A stretch of 64,000 bases of DNA, taken from contig NZ_JAJTUT010000001.1 in NCBI RefSeq assembly GCF_022399565.1, forward strand, positions 434,001 through 498,000, read 5' to 3'. The number at the start of each line of letters is the position of its first letter. The first letter of the stretch is position 1. Shown here one piece after another: positions 45,218 through 55,057 of this stretch. The notes under the pieces are model-generated. The model worked only from the letters and a program-made list of their open reading frames with translations, searched no databases and was not told the DNA's origin. This stretch comes from Flavobacterium algicola (GTDB lineage: Bacteria; Bacteroidota; Bacteroidia; Flavobacteriales; Flavobacteriaceae). A program made the position numbers and the translations under genes.

Positions 45218-46921
45218 ATGGCACTATCAGAACAAGAAATCATTCGAAGAGAAAAACTTCAAGCCCTACGCAACTTAGGAATCAATCCTTATCCTGCGAA
45301 TCTTTTTCCTGTAAATCATACTTCGAAGCAAGTAAAAGAATCATTTGAGGAAGGCAAGAAGGTTATTGTTGCTGGACGTTTGATGAGTGTACGTGACCAA
45401 GGTAAAGCTTGTTTTGCTGAGTTGCAAGATAGTGAAGGCCGTATTCAATTATATGTTAATCGCGATGTCTTGTGCGTTGGCGATGACAAAACGTTATACA
45501 ATCAAGTATTCAAAAAATTAACCGATCTAGGTGATTTTATAGGTATTGAAGGAGAATTGTTTACTACAAAAGTTGGTGCGCAGTGCATACGCGTGGATGG
45601 ATTTACATTTTTGAGTAAAACATTACGCCCACTACCCTTACCAAAAGTAGATGAGGACGGAAAAGTGCACGATGCTTTCAATGATGCCGAATTGCGTTAT
45701 AGAATGCGTTATGTAGATTTGACAGTAAACCAAAACGTAAAAGAAACTTTTATCAAGAGAACAAAATTGTTCAACTCGATGCGTTCTTTCTTTAATGATG
45801 CAGGATATCTAGAAGTTGAAACTCCGGTTTTGCAATCGATTCCTGGTGGTGCGGCGGCGCGTCCGTTTATTACACACCATAACTCACTTGATATGCCATT
45901 GTACATGCGTATTGCAAATGAGTTGTACTTAAAAAGATTAATTGTAGGTGGATTTGATGGAGTGTATGAATTTTCTAAAAACTTCCGTAATGAAGGAATG
46001 GATAGAACACACAATCCTGAATTTACCGCAATGGAAATATATGTAGCCTATAAAGACTACAACTGGATGATGGAATTCACCGAAAACCTATTAGAACATT
46101 GCGCTATTGGTGTAAACGGAACTAGTGAAGCTACTTTTGGGGAACATAAAATCAACTTTAGAGCCCCTTATGCTCGTGTAACAATGACTGATTCTATCAA
46201 GCATTTTACAGGTTTTGATATCTCTGGTAAAACAGAAGCAGAACTTTTTGAAGCAGCAAAAGGAATGGGTATCGAAGTAGATGCTACAATGGGTAAAGGA
46301 AAATTGATTGATGAAATTTTTGGCGCAAAATGCGAAGGAAATTACATTCAGCCAACATTCATTACAGATTACCCAAAAGAAATGTCACCACTTTGTAAAG
46401 AGCACCGTGACAATCCTGAATTAACGGAGCGTTTTGAATTGATGGTTTGCGGTAAAGAAGTAGCCAATGCGTACTCTGAACTAAATGACCCAATTGATCA
46501 AAGAGCGCGTTTTGAAGATCAAATGCGTTTGGCTGAAAAAGGAGATGATGAAGCAACAGGAATTATTGACGAAGATTTCTTGAGAGCATTAGAATACGGA
46601 ATGCCACCTACCTCTGGATTAGGAATAGGAATGGACCGTTTGATGATGTTTTTGACAAATAATGCATCGATTCAAGAAGTATTGTTTTTTCCTCAAATGA
46701 GACCAGAGAAAAAGCAAATCACCGTGGAGCTAGAAGCGGACGAGAAAACAATCGTTGCTATTTTGCAAGCGAATGATAACCAAATGGAATTTGGTTCACT
46801 AAAGATAAGATCAGAATTAAGCGGTAAAAAATGGGACAAAGCCATGAAAAACCTTTCTTCTCTTGGAATGACCGAAGTGGTTGTTGAAGGAGATGTAAAA
46901 GCTTGTAGATTGAAAGGGTAA
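45218..46921 (+). CDS. lysS: Lysine--tRNA ligase (class II)
   Basis: The 567-residue enzyme has an N-terminal OB-fold anticodon domain (VIVAGRLMSVRDQGKACFAE). The class II core has motif 2 NFRNEGMDRTHNPEFT and motif 3 GLGIGMDRLMM. After the core (about residue 500) there is an extra segment of about 65 residues (KKQITVELEADEKTIV to VVVEGDVKACRLKG) that is not in the Escherichia coli enzyme but is seen in related bacteria. It has its own promoter and terminator. Confidence 0.97.
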   Translation: MALSEQEIIRREKLQALRNLGINPYPANLFPVNHTSKQVKESFEEGKKVIVAGRLMSVRDQGKACFAELQDSEGRIQLYVNRDVLCVGDDKTLYNQVFKKLTDLGDFIGIEGELFTTKVGAQCIRVDGFTFLSKTLRPLPLPKVDEDGKVHDAFNDAELRYRMRYVDLTVNQNVKETFIKRTKLFNSMRSFFNDAGYLEVETPVLQSIPGGAAARPFITHHNSLDMPLYMRIANELYLKRLIVGGFDGVYEFSKNFRNEGMDRTHNPEFTAMEIYVAYKDYNWMMEFTENLLEHCAIGVNGTSEATFGEHKINFRAPYARVTMTDSIKHFTGFDISGKTEAELFEAAKGMGIEVDATMGKGKLIDEIFGAKCEGNYIQPTFITDYPKEMSPLCKEHRDNPELTERFELMVCGKEVANAYSELNDPIDQRARFEDQMRLAEKGDDEATGIIDEDFLRALEYGMPPTSGLGIGMDRLMMFLTNNASIQEVLFFPQMRPEKKQITVELEADEKTIVAILQANDNQMEFGSLKIRSELSGKKWDKAMKNLSSLGMTEVVVEGDVKACRLKG

Positions 46922-46944
46922 TAATTGCACTTACATAATTTATC

Positions 46945-46979
46945 AGCCCTCAAAAGTTCAAAACTTTTGAGGGCTTTTT
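46945..46979 (+). terminator. lysS terminator
   Basis: A perfect stem AGCCCTCAAAAGTT/AACTTTTGAGGGCT is followed by a T-run, 23 bp past the stop. Confidence 0.9.
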
Positions 46980-47187
46980 ATTTGTTCTTTAAATTTTGAT
47001 AATACCCCAGATCAATCTGTTTATTAGCTAGAAACAGACACATTAAAGTGCAGCTATTGAGCTATCAGCTTAATTGCCCGTAAGATTCATCATTAAATCT
47101 CAACTTATTACTGGCTATTAAGAATTAAAAACGTTGTACTACTCCAGTTCTTAATTTGTACAATCATCACTTTGTAGTATAAAACAG

Positions 47188-47195
47188 TATATTTG
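47188..47195 (+). promoter_or_regulatory. Promoter -7 box of the 348-residue lipoprotein gene
   Basis: TATATTTG matches TAnnTTTG and lies 25 bp before the ATG. The -33 element is unclear. Confidence 0.5.
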
Positions 47196-47220
47196 GTATT
47201 AAATTATCATATACCAAGAA

Positions 47221-48267
47221 ATGAAACAATTATTTATTATCACTATTTTATTGTCTATTGCACTTTATTCATGTGAGAAGAAAACGCAGCAAAATAAAGC
47301 TATAAAACAAAAGGCAGCTAATAGTAAAAAGGATATCGTTAAAACAAAAATCAACGATAAAACTTTGACAACATTGTTCCGTATTTTAAATGATGACAAG
47401 ACTGAAGAGATTCGGATTTCCGCATACCAATCGAGTGAATATGACAAATATCTACTTGTTGCCGATACCAATTTTATTATCATTTCTAAATACTTAAAGA
47501 GTAATGAAAAATTTATTCTTTCTAAAAAAGATACTTTACTTAGCAACGAATATATCTCTACTCACATAGATTCTGCTAGCCTTGGTAAAAAGAACATAGG
47601 AGGCAAAGAATATCTATCCCTGGCGCTAAAGGAAGAATATCAAGGGACAGCGATTACTGGAAAAAATGTTACTTTTTATATGGTTGCTATCGAAAATTTT
47701 AAAGTATATACACTTTTTTGCAGCGGTTCAGGATCTGTAAGAGCATCTAAATGTGAAGATTGTGTTGATGGTGAACTAATTTCAAATAAAGAACTAGATG
47801 CAAAACCTGAAATAAAAAAATCTCTATACGAATTAGCTAACAAAAGCAAACTTATATACCATCCTTCAAAAAAGGAATTAGATATTTCGTATTATAAAAA
47901 TTATGACTCAAAATGGTATATCGATAATAATACGACCAATGATATGGCGAATGGTTACTCCGGTGTAAATGATACAATATATTCTATGCACTATAAGGAA
48001 AACCTTTTTGATTTTACAGGTGATCGAAATAATCAAGATATTATAGAGAATAAATTTTATAAAGTGGTCACTTTTTTTCGGGGAAATGTTTTAGGATATG
48101 ATAAGCGTAAACACGTATACTTCCCTATTCAAGTTGAAAGCTGCTTTACAGGCTGTAATAAAGTTATAACATTTATTTCTGATACTGAGATAAAGGTTAT
48201 GTATGATGAGGATAGTGAGAAAGAATATTTTATAATAGATTTAAAGAAAATAAATTTTGTAAATTAA
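47221..48267 (+). CDS. Lipoprotein of unknown function, 348 aa
   Basis: The signal peptide has a lipobox-like LYSC (Cys at about residue 18), followed by a Lys/Asn/Gln-rich linker. The remainder is mixed alpha/beta with a motif CEDCVDGELISN (C-x2-C) and a later CFTGCNKVITF. The Cys pairs could form disulphides or bind metal. I do not recognise the family. It has an upstream -7 box and no co-oriented neighbours, so it is probably a single-gene unit. The gene shows normal flavobacterial base usage. Confidence 0.65.
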   Translation: MKQLFIITILLSIALYSCEKKTQQNKAIKQKAANSKKDIVKTKINDKTLTTLFRILNDDKTEEIRISAYQSSEYDKYLLVADTNFIIISKYLKSNEKFILSKKDTLLSNEYISTHIDSASLGKKNIGGKEYLSLALKEEYQGTAITGKNVTFYMVAIENFKVYTLFCSGSGSVRASKCEDCVDGELISNKELDAKPEIKKSLYELANKSKLIYHPSKKELDISYYKNYDSKWYIDNNTTNDMANGYSGVNDTIYSMHYKENLFDFTGDRNNQDIIENKFYKVVTFFRGNVLGYDKRKHVYFPIQVESCFTGCNKVITFISDTEIKVMYDEDSEKEYFIIDLKKINFVN

Positions 48268-48651
48268 AAGTACAGCTCACAAAATGGTATTGCTATCTAT
48301 TCAAAATGAGAACTGATTAAAAAAGAATAGTACTTATAACAGAATTTAAGTTTTATATGTAAAAACTATTTCTTCTGTCTAATTATAGTAGTTTAATTTG
48401 ATATTATTGGATTAGCATACAATCATAGAAATCTCGACGAAATAATTCAAAAAATTAATTTGCAAAAACTAGAAAGGAATTGTACGAAGGAATTTCTTTT
48501 ATTTATTAAATTCAAAGTTCTATTTGAATCGAAATTAATTTAAAGTTTCCGAAATTTCACTTTACAATAATGAATTACAGACTTAACTATATACTCTAAT
48601 AGGCATCAATACTATTGACTTTAAATAGTAAAAGGTGAATGACGAAAAAAA
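48268..48651. other. Intergenic region without recognisable gene
   Basis: This AT-rich gap between two convergent lipoprotein genes shows no open frame with coding character and no tRNA. The only structure is the terminator at its right end (48652-48680). It may be a decayed remnant. Confidence 0.4.
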
Positions 48652-48680
48652 AAAAGCCGTCTCAACAAGAGACGGCTTTT
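48652..48680. terminator. Bidirectional terminator
   Basis: A perfect 12-bp stem AAAAGCCGTCTC/GAGACGGCTTTT has a 5-base loop. It shares its stem sequence with the terminator after prfC at 8595-8632. Confidence 0.9.
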
Positions 48681-48702
48681 CATCGTGCAAAACCAGTAAA
48701 CC

Positions 48703-50226
48703 TTAAAAACCTAGACCAACTGCCATAGCGGTAGCTTGAATAGCTACATCAGTAACTTTGGTTGCAGCTCCTGTGCTGATATTAATGGTATAAATTGAAT
48801 TTACACTACCAACTTTTAATAATGCATAAGCTATATTGCTGTTTCCTCCAATATCAAAACCATTGTCGGCTTCGATATTTACTCCCAAGTTACCTAGTGA
48901 AACTAGTGTACCATTATTTGGTGGGTCTTGACGAAATAATATATCAGATTGAGAATCCAACACAAATAATGTTGTAGTTGTTGCTCCTGCAATATTATTT
49001 GCATAGGCAGCACCGCTTACAAATGGCGTACCTGGATTTAAATTTCCATCAATTGCAGCTACAGTGCCCAAGTCTGGGTGTAGGCGCAAGTTTTGACCCG
49101 TATTACTTACCAGTCTAATTCTATCTACTGTTGGATTAAAATCAAATCCAAAAGACGTTCCTGATAATGCAGGAACAATACTTGAACCAATCACTGTCAA
49201 TGCACCAGATGATGTATTAACAGAGAATAATCTACTTTGATTAGAAATGGCATATAGACCACCATTTGCAGGTCTAAAATCCAATCCTACAATCGTCTCA
49301 TTTGCCGCTAATCCTGTAAATGTTGATGTATTACTCACACCATTCATTGGATTAAATCGCACTAATAAATTGGAAGCCGTGGCAGCATATGCAACAGGAT
49401 TAGTTTTAAAAGCTATACTAATTACAGATGCTGTAAAAGTACCAACATTAACTGCTTTACCACTTGTTAAGTCAATAGTGAACAAACTAGAAATACTGTT
49501 GTTATTTGTTACCGCCAAAGCAAGGGAGTTATCTGGTAAAATATCCATATCACCTGTACCTTCAAAATTAACACCCAGGCTACCTACCAGCTGCAGACCA
49601 CCATCGTTTGGAGGTGTTTGCAAATACAATTTATCCTCAGCAAAATCGATATCATATAACATTGTTGTCGTTGCACCAGCAATACTATTTGTATATGCTA
49701 CAGCTCCGATTTTAGGACTGTTTCCTCCATTAATTGATCCATCAATTGCAACAACAGTACCTAATTCAGGATGCAACCTTAGATTTTGACCTGACTCGGT
49801 TACCAAACGCACTCTGTCTACTGTTGGATTGAAATCTAACGAAGCATTACTACCAACAAAAGCAGGAGTAAAAGCTGCTGTACCTAATGCTGTTGCCGAG
49901 CCACTATTCTCGTTTATAAAATAAATACGGCTAGAAGATCCTAGCGCATATAATTGACCTGTAGCCGGTCTGTAATCGATACTAACTATATTCTCTGAAG
50001 CAGGCAAACCAACAATTGGCATTGTTGATGTAGCCGTCTTCAAATTTTTTGCATTGTATGTCAAGATTGTATTATTACTTGCTAATGCAGTAAAATTTAC
50101 ATCTGGAGCTACAGCGGTAGCAGAATCGTTACTATTATTATCATCGGAACATGATACAGCAATAAAAGACATTAGAACTAAACCTACTATAGATTTAAAA
50201 CCTGGATTGATGGAATTTTTTTTCAT
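48703..50226 (-). CDS. Lipoprotein with two DUF4394 domains
   Basis: The 507-residue protein has a lipobox FIAVSC at about residue 26, then two repeats of about 225 residues. Each has the order ALASNNTILxYNAxN, IVxIDYRPATGQLYALG, FGFDFNPTVDRIRLVS, TGQNLRLHPDLGTVxAIDG, then GATTTxLYxID and PPNxGxL. They look like beta-propeller or similar beta-rich units and are the DUF4394 family. The function is unknown. It is probably exposed in the periplasm or on the outer membrane. No signal for T9SS is present. Confidence 0.9.
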   Translation of the reverse strand: MKKNSINPGFKSIVGLVLMSFIAVSCSDDNNSNDSATAVAPDVNFTALASNNTILTYNAKNLKTATSTMPIVGLPASENIVSIDYRPATGQLYALGSSSRIYFINENSGSATALGTAAFTPAFVGSNASLDFNPTVDRVRLVTESGQNLRLHPELGTVVAIDGSINGGNSPKIGAVAYTNSIAGATTTMLYDIDFAEDKLYLQTPPNDGGLQLVGSLGVNFEGTGDMDILPDNSLALAVTNNNSISSLFTIDLTSGKAVNVGTFTASVISIAFKTNPVAYAATASNLLVRFNPMNGVSNTSTFTGLAANETIVGLDFRPANGGLYAISNQSRLFSVNTSSGALTVIGSSIVPALSGTSFGFDFNPTVDRIRLVSNTGQNLRLHPDLGTVAAIDGNLNPGTPFVSGAAYANNIAGATTTTLFVLDSQSDILFRQDPPNNGTLVSLGNLGVNIEADNGFDIGGNSNIAYALLKVGSVNSIYTINISTGAATKVTDVAIQATAMAVGLGF

Positions 50227-50477
50227 TTCGATTATTTTTAGTTATACGTTCATTTACGAATGATTTGAACAAACGGTTTTACTTTTTCTTAAAAAAAGCC
50301 AAAATTTAACTGTAACGCTGCGTTTTTATCCTTACTATCTCTTCATTCATAGGCATTCACAGTGACTTTAAAAATGTTTGGTTTTTTTATTGGAAATGAA
50401 GTATTTCACAAATTATTCATAACAACTAAACTATTCTGTTTTGTCAGGGTCTTATATAAAAACAAAAAAACACTAAG

Positions 50478-50957
50478 ATGAAAAAGATGATTACCACGGC
50501 ATTAATAGCTGTTATGAGCTTAACATGTCTAGCACAAGCAAAACACGAAAAACAAGGAAAGCGTGATGGGCACCCAATGGAAAAATTCACAACAGAACAG
50601 CGCAATCAATTAATGTTAAAAAAGATGACATTGGAACTTGATTTGACTAGCTCACAACAAAAAGAAATGAGCAAAATGATTGCAGAAGAAAGTGTGAAAA
50701 TGGAAGCTCATCGAGCGGAAAGAAAAATCAAGAAAGAAAAGTTGACTTCTGACCAAATGTTTGAAATGAAAATTAAAATGCTAGATGAGCAGATTGCGAA
50801 GAAGGCAAAAATGAAAAAAATTCTTTCTTCAGAACAATACGTTCAGTGGAATAAATTAAAAGATCAGCACCACAGAGGAATGCGTAAGCATCATTCAAAA
50901 AGTGATAAAGGAACAAATAGCGATGGGACGAAAAAAGAACGTGAAATAAAAAAATAA
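50478..50957 (+). CDS. Secreted helical Spy/CpxP-like protein
   Basis: The 159-residue protein has a signal peptide (1-21, ending TCLAQA). A His/Lys-rich linker follows, and then a helical body with LTSSQQKEMSKMIAEESVKM, closely like the LTxxQ repeats of Spy. A very basic tail is rich in His and Lys (DQHHRGMRKHH). This points to a periplasmic stress chaperone or metal-binding protein. It is the second protein of this type in the window (compare 40802-41287) but has no sigma gene nearby. Confidence 0.78.
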   Translation: MKKMITTALIAVMSLTCLAQAKHEKQGKRDGHPMEKFTTEQRNQLMLKKMTLELDLTSSQQKEMSKMIAEESVKMEAHRAERKIKKEKLTSDQMFEMKIKMLDEQIAKKAKMKKILSSEQYVQWNKLKDQHHRGMRKHHSKSDKGTNSDGTKKEREIKK

Positions 50958-50994
50958 AAGAATTTTTCACACCGTACATCTCTTTAAAGTTAAG

Positions 50995-51035
50995 GGGTTT
51001 GACTTATAGCATTAAGTCAAACCCTTTTTTTTTTT
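50995..51035. terminator. Bidirectional terminator
   Basis: GGGTTTGACTTA pairs with TAAGTCAAACCC around a 6-base loop, followed by a run of T. It lies between the convergent Spy-like and 2-hydroxyacid dehydrogenase genes. Confidence 0.9.
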
Positions 51036-51092
51036 ACTTTCGAATTACTTCTAAATATAATAACCTCCAGTATTTTACATTTGAGTAAATTC

Positions 51093-52100
51093 TTAATTTA
51101 ATAATGCAGCATTATTCTCCAGGTCTTTTTGTGCCAGTAAATTAGTAATATTTTTCAAAGTTGTTAATGCAATTTGAGTAAGCGCTTCATTTGTAAAAAA
51201 AGCTTGATGAGCTGTTACCAATACATTTGGAAAACTCATCAAACGTTGAATATCATCATCTTGAATTATATCTTCTGAAAGATCTTTAAAAAACAACTTT
51301 TCCTCCTGCTCATAAACATCAATACCTAGGTACCCAATTTTAGATTTTTTTAAATCTTCAATAACGTCAGGAGTATTAATTAAAGCTCCTCTACTAGTAT
51401 TTATTATCATGATATTCTTCTTCATGATCGAAAGAGAATCGGAATTAATGATATGCTTGGTTTTTTCATTTAATGGACAATGAAGCGAGATGATATCAGC
51501 ACTTTTAAAAATTGTATCTACGGATTCATATTGCACGCCCAGTTTTTCTAAATCTTCATCTTTATTTATATCAAAAGCAAGTACTTTACATCCAAAACCT
51601 AAGACAATTTTAGCAAATGCTTTTCCGATATTACCTGTACCAATGACACCGATAGTTTTTCCGTGCACATCAAAACCTAGCAATCCGTTAAGTGAAAAAT
51701 TTTGCTCTCTTACACGATTATATGCTTTATGGGTTTTGCGATTTAAAGTTAATATCATTGCCATAGCATGTTCAGCAACAGCTTCGGGCGAATAAGAAGG
51801 TACTCTACAAACGCGGATACCTGCTTTTTTGGCGGCATCTAAATCAACATTATTAAAACCCGCACATCGTAGTGCTATAATCTTGACTTTTTTTCGAGCT
51901 AATTCTTCAATTATTTCTGCATTGACTATATCATTTACAAAGACGCATACAACATCACTATTTTCGACAAGTTGTATTGTTTTAGAATTCAATTGCATTT
52001 CGATAAAATCAAGGTCAAATCCAAAATCAGCATTGTATTTTTCGAAAAATAATTTATCGTAAGGCTGTGTAGAAAAAAAAGATATTTTGACTGATTGCAT
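51093..52100 (-). CDS. D-2-hydroxyacid dehydrogenase (D-lactate dehydrogenase type)
   Basis: The product is 335 residues from ATG 52098-52100 (MQSVKISFFSTQPYDKLFFE). The open frame continues 54 codons upstream without family features. The NAD-binding motif is GVIGTGNIGKAFAKI. The catalytic Arg lies in NTSRGALINT, with a Glu in the following strand and the His in LVTAHQAFFTNEAL. The N-terminal half (DVVCVFVNDIVN, IALRCAGFNNVDLDAA) is closest to fermentative D-lactate dehydrogenases. It reduces pyruvate with NADH, by family inference. Confidence 0.92.
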   Translation of the reverse strand: MQSVKISFFSTQPYDKLFFEKYNADFGFDLDFIEMQLNSKTIQLVENSDVVCVFVNDIVNAEIIEELARKKVKIIALRCAGFNNVDLDAAKKAGIRVCRVPSYSPEAVAEHAMAMILTLNRKTHKAYNRVREQNFSLNGLLGFDVHGKTIGVIGTGNIGKAFAKIVLGFGCKVLAFDINKDEDLEKLGVQYESVDTIFKSADIISLHCPLNEKTKHIINSDSLSIMKKNIMIINTSRGALINTPDVIEDLKKSKIGYLGIDVYEQEEKLFFKDLSEDIIQDDDIQRLMSFPNVLVTAHQAFFTNEALTQIALTTLKNITNLLAQKDLENNAALLN

Positions 52101-52459
52101 AATAATAGATATAAGTTTATATGTCAGTCTAAAAGTACTCAAAAATCGATTGTATGGAACAATATTTCTAGTTAATATAAGCACTTTAAACTTTCCTCGG
52201 GTACCGAAAATAAAATGTATATTAGCCCGCCTTTGAATAAGTACCTCAAACAAAAATGACATTATAAAGAATTATCATTATCTGATCGTGTTATTCTCAA
52301 CAAGTATATTTAAAATTGAGGTGTAATAGTCGTGATAAATCCAACAAAATCACATTTAATTTTGTATTTTGTACTTTAATACACTTCTATTTATGTGTAT
52401 ATTTGTAACTCATTTATAATTGCCTTAGCAAATCATAAAAACAATAAAATTGATTAGGA
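52101..52459. other. Divergent intergenic region, D-lactate dehydrogenase / nadA
   Basis: It contains a nadA -7 box (TATATTTG, 52398-52405), 54 bp before the nadA ATG. No hairpin, operator repeat or small gene was seen in the rest. No NAD-responsive riboswitch could be recognised by eye. Confidence 0.5.
52398..52405 (+). promoter_or_regulatory. nadA-nadB promoter, -7 box TATATTTG
   Basis: An exact match to TAnnTTTG. TTTG at 52361-52364 and 52368-52371 are -33 candidates, both with longer spacing than usual. Confidence 0.55.
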
Positions 52460-53389
52460 ATGAAAGATCTTAAAGAAAAAATATTAGCCTTGAAAAAAGA
52501 AAAAAATGCGGTGATTTTAGCGCATTATTATCAAGAATCTGATATTCAAGATGTAGCCGATTATGTTGGGGATAGTTTGGGACTGTCTCAAGAAGCTGTC
52601 AAGGCTGAAGCTGACATCATTGTTTTTGCAGGAGTACACTTTATGGCCGAAACTGCCAAGATTTTGAATCCGTCAAAAAAAGTTATATTACCAGATGCAA
52701 AAGCAGGTTGCTCACTTGCAGATGGTTGCCCACCTGATGAGTTTAAAAAATTTACCGATGCACATCCAGATCATGTAGTTATAACCTATGTTAACTGTTC
52801 TGCAGAAGTAAAAGCATTAACTGATATAGTAGTAACTTCATCAAATGCGGTAAAAATTGTTAATTCAATTCCGAAAGACAAGCCAATTATCTTTGCTCCA
52901 GACAAGAATTTGGGAAAATACGTCATGGAAGTTACAGGTCGCGAGATGCTACTATGGGACGGATCATGTGTAGTTCACGAAGCCTTTTCATTAGAAAAAT
53001 TATTGGATTTATACAAACAGCATCCTGATGCAAAAATTATAGCACACCCAGAGTCTGAAACTCATATTTTACAGACTGCAAAATATATTGGTTCTACAGC
53101 CGGTATGATTGACTTTGTAAAAACTGATAGTAATCATAAATATATTGTAGCAACCGAAGCAGGAATACTGCATAAAATGCAACAAGAAGTTCCTGATAAA
53201 ATATTAATTCCTGCACCAGCAAAGGACGATAACACTTGTGCTTGTAGCGAATGTGGGTACATGAAAATGAATACTTTACAAAAATTATACAACTGCTTAT
53301 TGAATGAGTCTCCAGAAGTAACTGTTCCGGAAGATATCATTGCAAAAGCGTTGATTCCTATTGAACGAATGCTGGAATTATCTAAATAA
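52460..53389 (+). CDS. nadA: Quinolinate synthase
   Basis: NadA condenses iminoaspartate with dihydroxyacetone phosphate to form quinolinate for NAD synthesis. The 309-residue protein has the [19 protein letters not shown] start. It carries three [4Fe-4S] cysteines: [22 protein letters not shown] and [15 protein letters not shown]. The last base of its TAA stop is the A of the nadB ATG, giving tight translational coupling. The nadA-nadB order is typical. Confidence 0.97.
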   Translation: MKDLKEKILALKKEKNAVILAHYYQESDIQDVADYVGDSLGLSQEAVKAEADIIVFAGVHFMAETAKILNPSKKVILPDAKAGCSLADGCPPDEFKKFTDAHPDHVVITYVNCSAEVKALTDIVVTSSNAVKIVNSIPKDKPIIFAPDKNLGKYVMEVTGREMLLWDGSCVVHEAFSLEKLLDLYKQHPDAKIIAHPESETHILQTAKYIGSTAGMIDFVKTDSNHKYIVATEAGILHKMQQEVPDKILIPAPAKDDNTCACSECGYMKMNTLQKLYNCLLNESPEVTVPEDIIAKALIPIERMLELSK

Positions 53390-54921
53390 TGATCAAAACC
53401 AATTACTTAATTGTAGGATCTGGAGTAGCAGGTCTAACTTTAGCTTTAAAAATAGCCAACCAGTTTCCAGAGAAAACAGTTACCATTGTAACCAAAGCTA
53501 CTGCGGACGAATCCAATACGAAATATGCTCAAGGCGGTATTGCGATTGTAACCGATAAAATTGGAGATTCATACAACAAGCACATCGAAGATACTATAAT
53601 ATGCGGAGACGGTTTATGCGACCCCGAAGTAGTAGAAATGGTCATCAATGAAGGCCCAAAACGACTCAAGGAATTGATCGAATGGGGAGCAATGTTTGAT
53701 AAAAATATCGAGGGTACACTGGATCTAGGTAAAGAAGGTGGACATTCTGAAAACAGAGTCGTACATCACAAAGACCAAACTGGTAAAGAAATAGAAAGAG
53801 CGATTTTAAGCCAAGTGCAACTTAAAACTAATATTGATGTCCTTCCGCATCATTTTTCTATTGATTTAATTACAAAAGACAACCGCTGTTTGGGCGCCCA
53901 CGTTCTTAATCAAAAAACAAAAGATATCATCACCTTTAGTTCGGATTTTACCGTTTTAGCTACGGGAGGAATCGGACATCTATACGGCCATACTACCAAC
54001 CCTGTTATCGCTACGGGTGACGGAATTGCAATGGCATACCGTGTGAACGCTGAAATAAGGGATATGGAGTTTATTCAATTTCATCCTACATCGTTATACA
54101 CTGATTCTACTGGTCCTTCTTTTTTAATATCAGAGGCTGTGAGAGGTTTTGGAGCCCATTTACGCACGAAAAATGGTCATTTATTCATGCCAGATTATGA
54201 CGTGAGAGGTGACCTTGCTTCTAGAGACATCGTTTCTCAAAGTATCGAAAAAGAGTTGGCCAAAACCGGTGATGAATGTGTGTACCTTGATTGTACACAT
54301 CTAGACATGGAAGCTTTTATTAAGCATTTCCCAATGATTTACAACCGATGTAAAATGGTTGGTTTTGACCTAGCCAAAGATTGGATTCCTGTAGTTCCTG
54401 CTCAACATTATATTTGCGGCGGTATTGCTGTAGATCAATCAGGTAAAACATCTGTAGAAAATTTGTTTGCTTGTGGTGAATGTTCCCGAACTGGCTTACA
54501 CGGAGCTAATAGATTAGCATCCAATTCTTTACTAGAAGCATTGGTCTATTCTGACAATATTTATGATTATTGGAGTGAGAATGAATTTCCTGAATCACAA
54601 TTTGAAGGGGAAGTTAAAGATTGGGGTGATAATAAAAAGTCTCGAATTGATGTAAATTACATAACTGAAACCAAAGAAGCATTACAATTACTAATGCGTC
54701 AGAATGCAGGTATCGTACGAAATGATCATGATTTAAAAATAGCTCAAACAAAATTGGAAGAATTAGAATCTGAAGTTAAAAAAGCTACCGAAGACTATCA
54801 AGTCAATGCTAACTTATGGGAACTCTACAATTTGGTAATTATCGGAAAAATTATAGTTAACCAATCTATTGCTCGAAAAGACAATAGGGGTGGGTTTGTA
54901 AAAACAGACAATACATTGTAA
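53389..54921 (+). CDS. nadB: L-aspartate oxidase
   Basis: NadB oxidises L-aspartate to iminoaspartate, the substrate of NadA. The 510-residue flavoprotein has the FAD motif VGSGVAGLTLALKIA, NTKYAQGGIA, EFIQFHPTSLY and HYICGGIAVDQSGKT, and ends with a helical domain. The C-terminal catalytic Arg region NRLASNSLLEALV is intact. It overlaps nadA by one base and ends at a strong terminator. Confidence 0.97.
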   Translation: MIKTNYLIVGSGVAGLTLALKIANQFPEKTVTIVTKATADESNTKYAQGGIAIVTDKIGDSYNKHIEDTIICGDGLCDPEVVEMVINEGPKRLKELIEWGAMFDKNIEGTLDLGKEGGHSENRVVHHKDQTGKEIERAILSQVQLKTNIDVLPHHFSIDLITKDNRCLGAHVLNQKTKDIITFSSDFTVLATGGIGHLYGHTTNPVIATGDGIAMAYRVNAEIRDMEFIQFHPTSLYTDSTGPSFLISEAVRGFGAHLRTKNGHLFMPDYDVRGDLASRDIVSQSIEKELAKTGDECVYLDCTHLDMEAFIKHFPMIYNRCKMVGFDLAKDWIPVVPAQHYICGGIAVDQSGKTSVENLFACGECSRTGLHGANRLASNSLLEALVYSDNIYDYWSENEFPESQFEGEVKDWGDNKKSRIDVNYITETKEALQLLMRQNAGIVRNDHDLKIAQTKLEELESEVKKATEDYQVNANLWELYNLVIIGKIIVNQSIARKDNRGGFVKTDNTL

Positions 54922-54958
54922 AAAAAAAGAGAGAAATTTAAATTCTCTCTTTTTTTTT
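54921..54958. terminator. nadAB terminator
   Basis: AAAAAAAAGAGAGAA pairs with TTCTCTCTTTTTTTT around a 7-base loop, starting at the nadB stop. Confidence 0.9.
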
Positions 54959-55045
54959 GCCATAACTTCAAATTTGGTTCTGTTTTCTAAAAGTAGTTGT
55001 AGAGAAATAAACCTCAAGTTAATTTAGAAATTCCACATAAGACCT

Positions 55046-55053
55046 TATCTTTG
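55046..55053 (+). promoter_or_regulatory. -7 box directly before a GTG start
   Basis: TATCTTTG matches the consensus but ends only 4 nt before the GTG at 55058. If it is used, the mRNA would start at or almost at the initiation codon. Confidence 0.5.
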
Positions 55054-55057
55054 TCCT

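Noticed and set aside
51093..52262. A 389-residue version of the 2-hydroxyacid dehydrogenase
   Set aside because: The first 54 residues have no homology-like pattern and the ATG at 52100 gives the normal family N-terminus.
52101..52459. NAD-sensing riboswitch before nadA
   Set aside because: The predicted leader is only about 45-50 nt with no stable hairpin or conserved motif visible.
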